Origin: Pseudomonas japonica
GTDB lineage: Bacteria; Pseudomonadota; Gammaproteobacteria; Pseudomonadales; Pseudomonadaceae
Assembly (NCBI RefSeq): GCF_900188455.1
Contig: NZ_FZOL01000009.1
Span: 62,001-126,000 of the forward strand
Reading direction: 5' to 3'
Length of the DNA stretch: 64,000 nucleotides
In this document: one piece after another, positions 1 to 7,790 of the stretch
Numbering within the stretch: the stretch's first letter is position 1
How the letters are laid out: each line of letters begins with the position of its first letter
The notes under the pieces: model-generated
Databases searched by the model: none
Told to the model about the DNA's origin: nothing
What the model saw: the letters and a program-made list of their open reading frames with translations, nothing else
Position numbers and translations under genes: made by a program

Positions 1-890
1 CCATCGCGCCGCGCCAGGGCGCCGAAGCCCTGCTCGGCGAACTGGCCCGCCACGGCGTCATGGGCCTGCTCGACGGGCATGGCCTGGACGACCCTGAACT
101 GGAGCGGACCCTGGACCGCTACAACGCCAATCCGCACCTGCGCGGACGCTTCGGCGTCAGCCTCGGCGGCGCCGCGCGCCTGGCTCGGGTCGCCGAACAG
201 GGGGTGCGCTGCATCGAGATCGCCGCCCACGACCTCAACGCCGGGCTGCGCCAACGCTGGCCACAGGTGCACTGGCTGGTGCGCCTGGAACGCCATGAAG
301 ACCTCGACAACGGCCTGGCCCATGCCGACGCCCTGCTGATCGCCGCCGACCGACACATGCCGCTGCTGCTCGAAGCCCTCGCCCGCCGCGAACGCCAGGC
401 GCGCCAGCCGCTGATCGGCGCCGGCGGCCTGGCCGCAAGCCCCGCGGGCGTGCAGGCGCTGCTCGACCTCGGCGTCGACTTCGTCGCCCCCGGCGCGCTG
501 TTCCTCCTCGCCAGCGAGGCCGCGCTGCCCCTCGATGTGCAGCAGCGCCTGGCGCGCATGGGTCGCCAGGACCATCGCCTGCTCAGCGACTGGCGCTACC
601 CGGAACTGCACAGCCGCAGCCCCGGCTATGTGCTCGACCAGGCCGCCCAGGCCGCCAGCGAAGCGCAGCAGGCGCTGTACCTCGGCGACAGCATCGACGC
701 CGCCGCGCGACGCGACCTGCACAACCGCATGCAGGCCGGGCTGGCGCGGACCCAGGTGCACGGCGACGCCTCGCTGTGGCTGTTCAACCACTGGCGCCGC
801 CAGCACGCCGCCGACCTGCCCATTCCACTGCCCGCGGCCCAGTTGCTGGAGCTGCTCAGCCCCGCCGCCCGTCCAAGGAGAACTCCATGA
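1..890 (+). CDS. Flavin-dependent TIM-barrel oxidoreductase-like protein, C-terminal part (5' end outside window)
   Basis: The frame is open from base 3 to the TGA at 888-890, so the window edge truncates the 5' end. The visible ~295 residues contain a segment beginning PLIGAGGLAASPAGVQALL and ending with a VDFVAPGALFL strand. This resembles the FMN phosphate-binding end of nitronate monooxygenase/PfaD-type enoylreductase TIM barrels. Family assignment is by pattern only. The stop codon overlaps the ATG of the acyl carrier protein gene, so it is the upstream member of a translationally coupled operon with ACP, acyl-AMP ligase and thioesterase. That context suggests a tailoring or enoyl-reduction role in a lipid or polyketide-like product. 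Confidence 0.5.
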   Translation, partial: IAPRQGAEALLGELARHGVMGLLDGHGLDDPELERTLDRYNANPHLRGRFGVSLGGAARLARVAEQGVRCIEIAAHDLNAGLRQRWPQVHWLVRLERHEDLDNGLAHADALLIAADRHMPLLLEALARRERQARQPLIGAGGLAASPAGVQALLDLGVDFVAPGALFLLASEAALPLDVQQRLARMGRQDHRLLSDWRYPELHSRSPGYVLDQAAQAASEAQQALYLGDSIDAAARRDLHNRMQAGLARTQVHGDASLWLFNHWRRQHAADLPIPLPAAQLLELLSPAARPRRTP

Positions 891-1159
891 GCCTGATCGA
901 CACCCTGCAACGCCATATCAGCACCTTCATCAGTACCGAAGCCGATCTGCCGGCCGACGAGATCGACCTGCACAGCCCGCTGGGCGCGCTCGGTGTCGGC
1001 TCGCTGCTGGGCACGCGGCTGATCGGCAACCTGGAAGAGCATTTCGCCGTGCGCCTGCGCCCGACCCTGCTGTTCGAACACCCGAGCATCGCCGAACTGG
1101 CCAGCGCCGTCGCCGGGATCGTCGCGGGCGACCAACAGAAGGAGTCCGCGCATGTTTGA
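887..1159 (+). CDS. Free-standing acyl carrier protein
   Basis: This 90-residue protein carries an acyl chain on a phosphopantetheine arm and is probably loaded by the acyl-AMP ligase encoded next. The start at 887 is preceded by AAGGAG and overlaps the preceding stop. The PP-binding region reads LGALGVGSLLGTRL, placing the modification serine at residue 39, then an LFEHPSIAELA segment typical of carrier-protein helix III. The usual DSL triad is GSL here, so the conserved Asp is replaced by Gly. Its end overlaps the next start by 8 bases, which implies coupled expression. Confidence 0.82.
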   Translation: MSLIDTLQRHISTFISTEADLPADEIDLHSPLGALGVGSLLGTRLIGNLEEHFAVRLRPTLLFEHPSIAELASAVAGIVAGDQQKESAHV

Positions 1160-2921
1160 CAAGACCGGCCTCACCCCACAGGAACTGCTCACCGCCAGCG
1201 GTCAGCTGGCGATCCACGATTGCCTGGCGCTGCGCGCGCGCCTGCACCCGCACAAGGTGCTCTTCACCCTGCTCGACGACGACGGCGAGGAGCAGCAGCG
1301 CCTGACCTACGGCGAACTGTTCGGCCGGGTCGGCGCCATCGCCCGGCAGTTGCGCGAGCACAGCGCGCCGGGCGATCGCATCGCCCTGTTCTTCCCCCAG
1401 GGGCTGGAGTTCATCGCCAGCTTCCTCGCCTGCCTGGACAGCGGGCGCATCGCCGTGCCGGTCAACCTGCCGAACCGGCGCCGGGTCGAGCGCTGCCTGA
1501 GCATCCTCGAAGACAGCGGCAGCCGCCTGCTGCTGGTCGCCGACAGCGAACGCGAGGCACTGGGCCAGGCCTTCGCCGGCAGCTTCGCGGCGCAATTGCC
1601 CATGCTCGCGCCAACCCCGGCCAGCGCCGCCGACATGCCCTGGGTACGCCCCGACGACAGCGACCCGCAACGCATCGCCTTCCTGCAGTACACCTCCGGC
1701 TCCACCTCGGCGCCCAAGGGGGTGATGGTCAGCCACGGCAATATCAGCGCCAACCTGCGCATGATGCGCGACGCCTGGGCGCTGGATCAGGACTGCGACT
1801 TCGTCACCTGGCAGCCCCATCACCACGACATGGGGCTGATCCTCGGCCAGTTGCTGCCGATCATGCTGGGCAACCACACGGTGATCATGGCGCCGTCCAC
1901 CTTCGTCCGGCAGCCGCTGCTCTGGTTGCAGGCCATCGCCCGCTACAAGGCGCGCCTGGCCGGCGGACCGAACTTCGCCTACAACCTCGCCGTCGAGCGC
2001 TACGACGCGCAGCGCCTGGCCGGGCTCGACCTGTCGCACTGGACCCATGCCCTCAACGGCGCCGACGTGGTGCGCTCGGTCAGCCTCACCCGCTTCGCCG
2101 AGTGCTATGGCGCCCACGGTTTCGCGGCGAGCAGCTTCCTGCCCTGCTATGGCCTGGCCGAAGCGACCCTGTTCGTCGCCGGTGGTCCCCATGGCCAGCC
2201 GGTGCGCACGCTGCTGGCCGATGCCGGCGTGCTCGCCGCCGAGCATCGCCTGGCCTTGCCCTCGGGCGCGGAGCAGGTGCAGGAACTGGTGGGCTGTGGC
2301 GAGCCCTCGTGGGAGGTGCGGATCGCCACCGTCGACCCGACCAGCCTGCAGCGTTGCGCGCCGGGGCGGATCGGCGAAATCTGGCTGCGCGGTCCGGCCA
2401 TCGCCCAGGGTTACTGGCGCAACGACGAAGCCACCGCCACGGCGTTTCACGCGCGCATCGCCGATGATCCCGGGCACACCTGGCTGCGCACCGGCGACCT
2501 CGGCTTCGTCGAGGAGCAGGATCGCCAGCTGTATGTCTGCGGCCGCCTGAAAGACCTGATCATCTGCGAGGGGCGCAACCTGCATCCGGAAGATATCGAG
2601 CACCGCGTGCTCGAAGCGCTGCGGGAGGTCCGTGCACAGAGCTGCGCGGTGTTCAGCCACGACAACGAGCAGCAGCGTCAGCTCATCGTTGCCGCCATCG
2701 AACTCAACCGCGAGCTCAAGCGCTGGCTGCAGGACGACCCGCGCCAGCTCAAGGCCCTGGTGCGTGGTGCGGTGGCGGACAGCCATGGCATCACCCTGAA
2801 CCGCATCGTCTTCGTCCTGCCCACCAGCATCCACAAGACCACCAGCGGCAAGATCCAGCGCGGGCGCATGCGCCAGCTGTACCTGAGCGGGGAACTGGAG
2901 CTGGTCGATGGCGCCGAATGA
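1152..2921 (+). CDS. Fatty acyl-AMP ligase (FAAL, ANL superfamily)
   Basis: 589 residues, predicted to activate a fatty acid with ATP to an acyl-adenylate and hand it to the adjacent ACP. The P-loop-like A3 motif TSGSTSAPKGV begins at residue 181, preceded by LQY as in FAALs. Other matches are HHHDMGLILGQLLPI, GPNFAYNLAVERY and a C-terminal LRTGDLGF/KDLIICEGRNLHPEDIE block ending in the KTTSGKIQR lysine motif. The protein is stand-alone, without a fused carrier or NRPS module. It overlaps the ACP (8 bp) and thioesterase (14 bp) genes. The acyl-chain length is unknown. Confidence 0.88.
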   Translation: MFDKTGLTPQELLTASGQLAIHDCLALRARLHPHKVLFTLLDDDGEEQQRLTYGELFGRVGAIARQLREHSAPGDRIALFFPQGLEFIASFLACLDSGRIAVPVNLPNRRRVERCLSILEDSGSRLLLVADSEREALGQAFAGSFAAQLPMLAPTPASAADMPWVRPDDSDPQRIAFLQYTSGSTSAPKGVMVSHGNISANLRMMRDAWALDQDCDFVTWQPHHHDMGLILGQLLPIMLGNHTVIMAPSTFVRQPLLWLQAIARYKARLAGGPNFAYNLAVERYDAQRLAGLDLSHWTHALNGADVVRSVSLTRFAECYGAHGFAASSFLPCYGLAEATLFVAGGPHGQPVRTLLADAGVLAAEHRLALPSGAEQVQELVGCGEPSWEVRIATVDPTSLQRCAPGRIGEIWLRGPAIAQGYWRNDEATATAFHARIADDPGHTWLRTGDLGFVEEQDRQLYVCGRLKDLIICEGRNLHPEDIEHRVLEALREVRAQSCAVFSHDNEQQRQLIVAAIELNRELKRWLQDDPRQLKALVRGAVADSHGITLNRIVFVLPTSIHKTTSGKIQRGRMRQLYLSGELELVDGAE

Positions 2922-3651
2922 GGCCGGGCTGGTGCAGTGGCTGGCGGATCCCGCGGCGCCGCTGAGCCTGGTGTGTTTCCACTGTGCCGGCGGCAGCGCG
3001 CAGAGTTTCTTCCCGTGGAAGAAGGCCGCCGCGGGCGTGTGCGAGCTGTATGCCGTGGAGATGCCGGGGCGTGCCCGGCGTCTGCGCGAACCTTTCGCCG
3101 CCTCGGTGGCGGCGCTGGCCGAGGGCTTCGCCCGCCAGTGCCGGGAGCTGCCGGACAAGCCCTTGCTGCTGTTCGGTCACAGCCTGGGCGCCCTGCTCGC
3201 CTACGAAACCGCCCGCCGCCTGCTGGCCGAGGGCACGCGGCGGCCGCTGGCCCTGCTGGTGTCGTCGCGGCAGAGCCCGGATTGGCTGCCGGTGTGCGCC
3301 GGCCTGCCGGAACTGAACGACCAGGCCCTGCGCGACTACCTCGCCGACCTTGCCGGGACGCCGCGGGAAGTGCTGGAGAACAAGGCGATGATGGATCTGG
3401 CGGTGCCGGTGTTGCAGGCGGATCTGCAGTTGATCCTCGGCTACCGGCATGAGCATGCGCGGCCGCTGGAGATTCCCGTCTGGGTATTTGGCGCGGTGGA
3501 TGACCGGCAGGTGAGCTACGAGTCGCTGCTGGCCTGGCAGCGGGTCGGGGGCGCGGGGTTCGGGTTGCGCATGATCGAGGGGGGGCATTTTGCGGTGATG
3601 GAGCGGGTTGAGGGGGTGTTTGGGGTGGTGCGGGGGTATGGGTTGGTTTGA
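2908..3651 (+). CDS. Type II (alpha/beta-hydrolase) thioesterase
   Basis: 247 residues of the GrsT/TEII family, which release or edit acyl groups from carrier proteins. The nucleophile elbow is GHSLGA with Ser92. The C-terminal catalytic His is in GGHF (His227). An N-terminal FHCAGGSAQSFFPW block matches the oxyanion-hole region of type II thioesterases. The start lies inside the end of the acyl-AMP ligase gene, so it is the last gene of this operon. It could terminate the product or clear mis-primed ACP. Confidence 0.85.
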   Translation: MAPNEAGLVQWLADPAAPLSLVCFHCAGGSAQSFFPWKKAAAGVCELYAVEMPGRARRLREPFAASVAALAEGFARQCRELPDKPLLLFGHSLGALLAYETARRLLAEGTRRPLALLVSSRQSPDWLPVCAGLPELNDQALRDYLADLAGTPREVLENKAMMDLAVPVLQADLQLILGYRHEHARPLEIPVWVFGAVDDRQVSYESLLAWQRVGGAGFGLRMIEGGHFAVMERVEGVFGVVRGYGLV

Positions 3652-3660
3652 TATTCATGG

Positions 3661-4025
3661 CGCCCGCGGCGCATCGCTGTGCATGACGACACCCTTCTAG
3701 CGCCCTCCAGATCGAGCGCCGCCCGCGCGGCGCTTCGCGAGCAAGCTCGCTCCCACAGTTTGTTGCAACGTACCTATGTCTGTCAGGCCATGGTTGACCG
3801 CCTTGTTGGTTCGACTCGATATCCAGGTCGACCACAACGGCCTCTCTGCTGACTCCAGCCATGCACCCAGGCTGGCAACCCCAATCCCACAGGCCATGGC
3901 GCGTTGCAATAGACTGTGGGAGCGAGCTTGCTCGCGAAGCGCCGTGCGGACGGCGCTCGATCTCAAGTGCGCTAGAAGAACATCGTCATGCGCTCGCGAT
4001 GCGCCGCGCGGGCGGCGCTCGATCT
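3661..4025. repeat. 365-bp long inverted-repeat (REP-derived, MITE-like) element, copy 1
   Basis: This fills the gap between the convergent thioesterase and aldehyde dehydrogenase genes. The left arm contains GCGCTTCGCGAGCAAGCTCG and is mirrored at about 3901-3960. A second arm segment (CGCCGCCCGCGCGGCGC) recurs at about 3995-4025. The interior holds a roughly 55-nt block starting TTGTTGCAACGTACCTATGT that also occurs in copy 2 at 38.7-39.0 kb. No coding capacity and no transposase are visible. Element boundaries are approximate. Confidence 0.7.
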
Positions 4026-4069
4026 CACAGGCGCCGGAGATCCTCAGCCAGGCAGACCATCCCCCCAAC

Positions 4070-5494
4070 TCACCCCAGACACCGCGTCACATGCTTCACC
4101 GACTGATACGCCGACAACCCCCACGGCCCCAGCTCGCGCCCGATGCCGCTGCCCTTGGTCCCGCCCCACGAGGTCTCGACGAACACCGCCTGGATCGAGT
4201 TGATCCACACATGCCCCACTTCCAGGGCATCGGCAACCCGCTCGGCACGCTGCAGATCCCGGCTGACCACGGTGGCGACCAGGCCGAAACGGCTGTCGTT
4301 GGCCAGGTCGATCGCCTCCTGCTCGGTGGAGAATCGCTGGCTGCACAGCACCGGACCGAAGATCTCCTCGACCCACAGGCGGCTGTGCGCCGGCACGTCG
4401 GCATACAGGGTCGGGCTGACGAACCAGCCACTACGGTCCAGCGGCTGGCCACCGGCCAGGCACGTCAGGCCCTCCTCCTTCGCCACGGCGAAATACGCCG
4501 CGACCTTGAGCCACTGGCCCTGGCTGGTCAGCGGGCCCATGTCGACGTCCTCGGTCAGCGGATTGCCAACCCGCAACGAGTCCAGCGCCACCGCCAGGCG
4601 CGCCAGCAAGGCATCGGCGATGCCGTCCTGGATCAGCAGGCGCGAGGTGGCCGAGCACATCTGCCCGGCGTTCCAGCAGATCCCGGCGACGATCCACTCC
4701 ACCGCCTGGTCCAGGTCGCAGTCGTCGAACACCACGATCGCCGACTTGCCACCCAGCTCCAGGGTCACCGGCCGGCACTGCGCCGAGGCACTGCGCATCA
4801 CCTGGCTGCCGACGGTATTGCTGCCGGTGAAGGACAGCTTGTCGAGACCGTTGTGGTTGCTCAGGGCGATGCCGGTTTCGGCCTTGCCGACGACGATGTT
4901 CAGCACCCCGGCCGGCAGGCCGAGGGTCTCGGCGATCTGGCCGTAGCTCTGCTCGATCAGCGGGGTGATCTCCGACGGCTTGAGCACCACGGTGCAACCG
5001 GCGGCCAGGGCCGGGGCGAGTTTCCAGGCGCTGGTCACCAGCGGGAAGTTCCACGGCACGATCAGGCCGACCACGCCCACCGGCTCCAGCCGCGTGCGGG
5101 CAGTGAAGCCCGGCGCGGCCAGGGCCACGCCGGGGTCCTTGCGGGCCTGCTGTTCGATCAGGTCGGCGTAGTAGGCGAAGGTGGCGACGGCGTCGTCCAG
5201 GTCCACTTCGGCTTCATGGCGCGGCTTGCCGTTGTTGCGCATCTGCAGGGCGATCAGTTCCTCGCGGCGCAGGCCCAACTGCTCGGCGAAGCCGCGCAGG
5301 TAGCCGGCACGGCGTGCCACGTCGAGGCCCTTCCAGGCCGGCAGGGCCTCGCGCGCGGCGCTGATGGCCTGGTCGACCTGGGCCGCGCTGGCGGCCTGCA
5401 GTTCGGCGAAAGGCTCGCCCAGGGCGGGATCGAACACCTTGATGCTGTCGGCGCCGGCGCCATCCACCCAGCGGCCATCGATGTAATGCGTCAT
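4070..5494 (-). CDS. NAD(P)-dependent aldehyde dehydrogenase
   Basis: 474 residues of the ALDH superfamily, oxidising an unidentified aldehyde to its acid. Catalytic Cys280 lies in NAGQMCSATSR, the general-base Glu246 in TLELGGKSA, and Asn149 in PWNFP. The SFTGSNTVGS nucleotide-binding turn is intact. The sequence resembles betaine-/aminoaldehyde dehydrogenases. It starts 12 bp after the stop of the NCS1 permease, so the two are co-transcribed. The guanidine operon lies upstream on the same strand, which hints at an amino- or guanidino-aldehyde substrate; that is inference. Confidence 0.85.
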   Translation of the reverse strand: MTHYIDGRWVDGAGADSIKVFDPALGEPFAELQAASAAQVDQAISAAREALPAWKGLDVARRAGYLRGFAEQLGLRREELIALQMRNNGKPRHEAEVDLDDAVATFAYYADLIEQQARKDPGVALAAPGFTARTRLEPVGVVGLIVPWNFPLVTSAWKLAPALAAGCTVVLKPSEITPLIEQSYGQIAETLGLPAGVLNIVVGKAETGIALSNHNGLDKLSFTGSNTVGSQVMRSASAQCRPVTLELGGKSAIVVFDDCDLDQAVEWIVAGICWNAGQMCSATSRLLIQDGIADALLARLAVALDSLRVGNPLTEDVDMGPLTSQGQWLKVAAYFAVAKEEGLTCLAGGQPLDRSGWFVSPTLYADVPAHSRLWVEEIFGPVLCSQRFSTEQEAIDLANDSRFGLVATVVSRDLQRAERVADALEVGHVWINSIQAVFVETSWGGTKGSGIGRELGPWGLSAYQSVKHVTRCLG

Positions 5495-5506
5495 GTACTG
5501 CTCCAG

Positions 5507-7006
5507 TCAGGCCGTTTCGGCGTTCGCCAGCGGCGCGGACGCCACCGGTGTGCGATACACCCAGCGCGGGCCCTTGGGGCCATACACCGCGGCGGGTTCG
5601 GGGAAAATGTTGATCAGTGCCAGGTACAGCACGGCGGCCAGGCCCAGGGTGATCGGCAGGCTGATGTCGATACCGCCGGCCAGCTCGCCGAGGCTGCCGA
5701 CGAACTGCCCCGGCAGGTTGACGAAGCACAGGCCGATGATCGCGCTGGGGATCCAGGCGCCCATGCCGCGCCAGTTCCAGCCGTGGTTGAACCAGTAGCG
5801 GCCGCCGCGCTCGCCGCGGGTGAAGACCTGCAGGTCATCGGCGTGGTAGAAGCCGCGACGGGTGATCAGGCCGAGGATCATGATCACCATCCACGGGCTG
5901 GTGCAGGTGATGATCAGCACGGCGAAGGTGGACACGCTCTGCACCAGGTTGAAGGCGAAGCGGCCAATGAAGATGAAGGCGATGGCCAGTACGCCGATCA
6001 GCAGGGTCGCGCCGGCACGGCTGAGCAGGCGCGGGAACACGCTGGACATGTCCAGGCCGGTGCCGTACAGCGCCGTGGTGCCGGTGGACATGCCGCCGAT
6101 CACCGCGATCAGGCACACCGGCAGGAAGAACCAGGTCGGCGAGATGGCCAGCAGGCCGCCGACGTAGTTGTTGGCCTCGATGTACTGCGGCGCGCTGCTC
6201 GCCACCAGGGTCGCGGTGCACAGACCGAAGAAGAACGGAATCAGGGTGCCGATCTGCGACGCGATCACCGCCAGCATGATCCGCGCTTTCGGGGTGTCGC
6301 GCGGGATATAGCGCGACCAGTCGCCGAGGAAGGCGCCGAACGACACCGGGTTGCTCATGGCCAGCAGCGCCGAACCGATGAACGCCGCCCAGAAGCCCGG
6401 CTGGCCGAGGTTGACGCTCCCGGCGAAGCCGGCATCGAACGGCCCGGCGAAGGCGAACAGGCCCAGCAGGAACAGCAGGCTCGACGCCCACACCGCGATC
6501 TTGTTGACCCACAGCATGAAGCGGAAACCGAAGATGCAGACGACCAGCACCAGCACCGCGAACAGGCCGTAGGTCAGGCCCAGGGTCAGGTCGGTTTCCG
6601 GCAGCCCGGCCAGGCGCTTGGCGCCGCCGACCAGGGCATCGCCGGAGCTCCACACCGAGAGCGAGAAGAACGCCACCGCGGTCAGCAGAGACAGGAACGA
6701 ACCGACGATGCGCCCGTGCACGCCGAAATGCGCGCCGGACGACACGGCGTTGTTGGTGCCGTTGAGGGCGCCGAACAGGCCCATGGGCGAGAGGATCAGC
6801 GCACCGACCGCGACGCCCAGGAGGATCGCCCAGACCCCGGCCTGGAACGATAGGCCGAAAAGCACCGGGAAACTGCCGAGCACGGCGGTGGCGAAGGTAT
6901 TGGCGCCGCCGAAGATCAGGCGGAACAGGTCCAGGGGGGTGGCATCGCGTTGGTTGTCGGGGATCTGTTCGACCCCGTTGGTTTCGATCCCGGAGGAATG
7001 GCTCAT
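5507..7006 (-). CDS. NCS1-family nucleobase/hydantoin-type cation symporter
   Basis: 499 residues with about 12 hydrophobic segments and a polar N-terminus. The FGGANTFATAVLGSFPVLFGLSF region, the VSFGAFLGDWSRYIP loop and the late SPWMVIMILG segment are characteristic of the NCS1 family (CodB-like cytosine permeases and related hydantoin/purine carriers). The probable start at 7006 is followed by an acidic/polar leader. It forms an operon with the aldehyde dehydrogenase. The substrate cannot be assigned; a nitrogen-rich compound fits the neighbouring guanidine genes. Confidence 0.8.
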   Translation of the reverse strand: MSHSSGIETNGVEQIPDNQRDATPLDLFRLIFGGANTFATAVLGSFPVLFGLSFQAGVWAILLGVAVGALILSPMGLFGALNGTNNAVSSGAHFGVHGRIVGSFLSLLTAVAFFSLSVWSSGDALVGGAKRLAGLPETDLTLGLTYGLFAVLVLVVCIFGFRFMLWVNKIAVWASSLLFLLGLFAFAGPFDAGFAGSVNLGQPGFWAAFIGSALLAMSNPVSFGAFLGDWSRYIPRDTPKARIMLAVIASQIGTLIPFFFGLCTATLVASSAPQYIEANNYVGGLLAISPTWFFLPVCLIAVIGGMSTGTTALYGTGLDMSSVFPRLLSRAGATLLIGVLAIAFIFIGRFAFNLVQSVSTFAVLIITCTSPWMVIMILGLITRRGFYHADDLQVFTRGERGGRYWFNHGWNWRGMGAWIPSAIIGLCFVNLPGQFVGSLGELAGGIDISLPITLGLAAVLYLALINIFPEPAAVYGPKGPRWVYRTPVASAPLANAETA

Positions 7007-7079
7007 GGTGGTGCTCCAGCGCCTGTTGTGATTGTTGTCGAGTGCGTTGGCAGTGGCGGCAAGGCCGCCGGAAAAGGGC

Positions 7080-7496
7080 TCAGCTGTCGCTCAGGACCGA
7101 CAGGTGCTCATGGCAGGCCAACCAGTGCTCGCCCTGCCGACGGAAGACGATGGTTTCCCGTTCTTCCAGGTGCAGTTCCTCGCCGCCGACCCGCAGGTGG
7201 GTGGCGACGTCATGCAGGAAGATCGCCACATCACCCTGCAGGCTGACCTGGCCATTGCGCGACTGGCAGCCGAGCACGGCGAAGCCTTCGGCCTGCCATT
7301 GCGCCCACAGTTGTTCGTAGGCGAGGCGCGACATCAGCGGTTGCGCGAGGGTGTGGAAACGGAAGCTGGCGTCTTCGCTGAAGCAGGCGAAGTAGCGGGC
7401 GGTGTCGTTGCTGGCGAAGGCATCGACCAGGGCCGCGGCGGCCTGCAGGACCTGGGATTCAGGCGAGGGGATCGGGTTCACGAGTGTGGCACTCAC
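7080..7496 (-). CDS. NTF2-like/SnoaL-fold small protein
   Basis: About 138 residues from a GTG at 7496; in-frame TTG and GTG alternatives exist and no strong ribosome-binding site decides between them. The core pattern (AAALVDAFASNDTARYFACF, then a beta-rich half ending in HWLACHEHLSVLS) fits the NTF2-like superfamily used by AtzH/DUF3225 and calcium/calmodulin-association-like proteins near nitrogen catabolic genes. It lies 73 bp upstream of the permease gene on the same strand, probably in the same unit. It may be a hydrolase helper or a small enzyme. Confidence 0.55.
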   Translation of the reverse strand: MSATLVNPIPSPESQVLQAAAALVDAFASNDTARYFACFSEDASFRFHTLAQPLMSRLAYEQLWAQWQAEGFAVLGCQSRNGQVSLQGDVAIFLHDVATHLRVGGEELHLEERETIVFRRQGEHWLACHEHLSVLSDS

Positions 7497-7602
7497 GGTT
7501 TTTGTAGTTGTCTGCGGGGGATTCTGGCGAGGGGGCTGCGGGGGAAGAATCGCTGAGGGCAAATAATCAGTTCAGGATTTTCTAAACCATTGCCGCGCGC
7601 CC

Positions 7603-7640
7603 TGCCACCACCACCACCGCGACCGCGACCGCGACCGCTG
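7603..7640. repeat. Short tandem repeats (CCA)n then (CGCGAC)n
   Basis: Several CCA triplets are followed by about four CGCGAC/GACCGC hexamers directly abutting the REPIN. It lies upstream of the NTF2-like gene and looks like a simple-sequence tract that could vary in length. No coding role is seen. Confidence 0.55.
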
Positions 7641-7741
7641 TAGGAGCGTGGCTTGCCCGCGAAGGACCGCAAGGCGGTCCCAGACCTCACCATTGTCAGG
7701 GACCGCTAGCGCGGTCCTTCGCGGGCAAGCCTCGCTCCTAC
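7640..7741. repeat. REPIN (inverted REP pair) A
   Basis: Outer arms TAGGAGCGTGGCTTGCCCGC and its near-complement at 7717-7740 flank inner GGACCGC/GCGGTCC hairpins around a ~25-nt centre. It lies between the allophanate hydrolase 3' end and the NTF2-like gene. Two more copies with the same arms occur at 45.2 and 50.3 kb. Confidence 0.85.
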
Positions 7742-7790
7742 GAGTGCTCAGACCACGCCAGATACAACGTCATCAAGGTCGCGACAACGA

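Noticed and set aside
3776..6853. A 1025-codon plus-strand frame across the repeat element, aldehyde dehydrogenase and permease
   Set aside because: It runs antisense through two clear genes and through repeat DNA.
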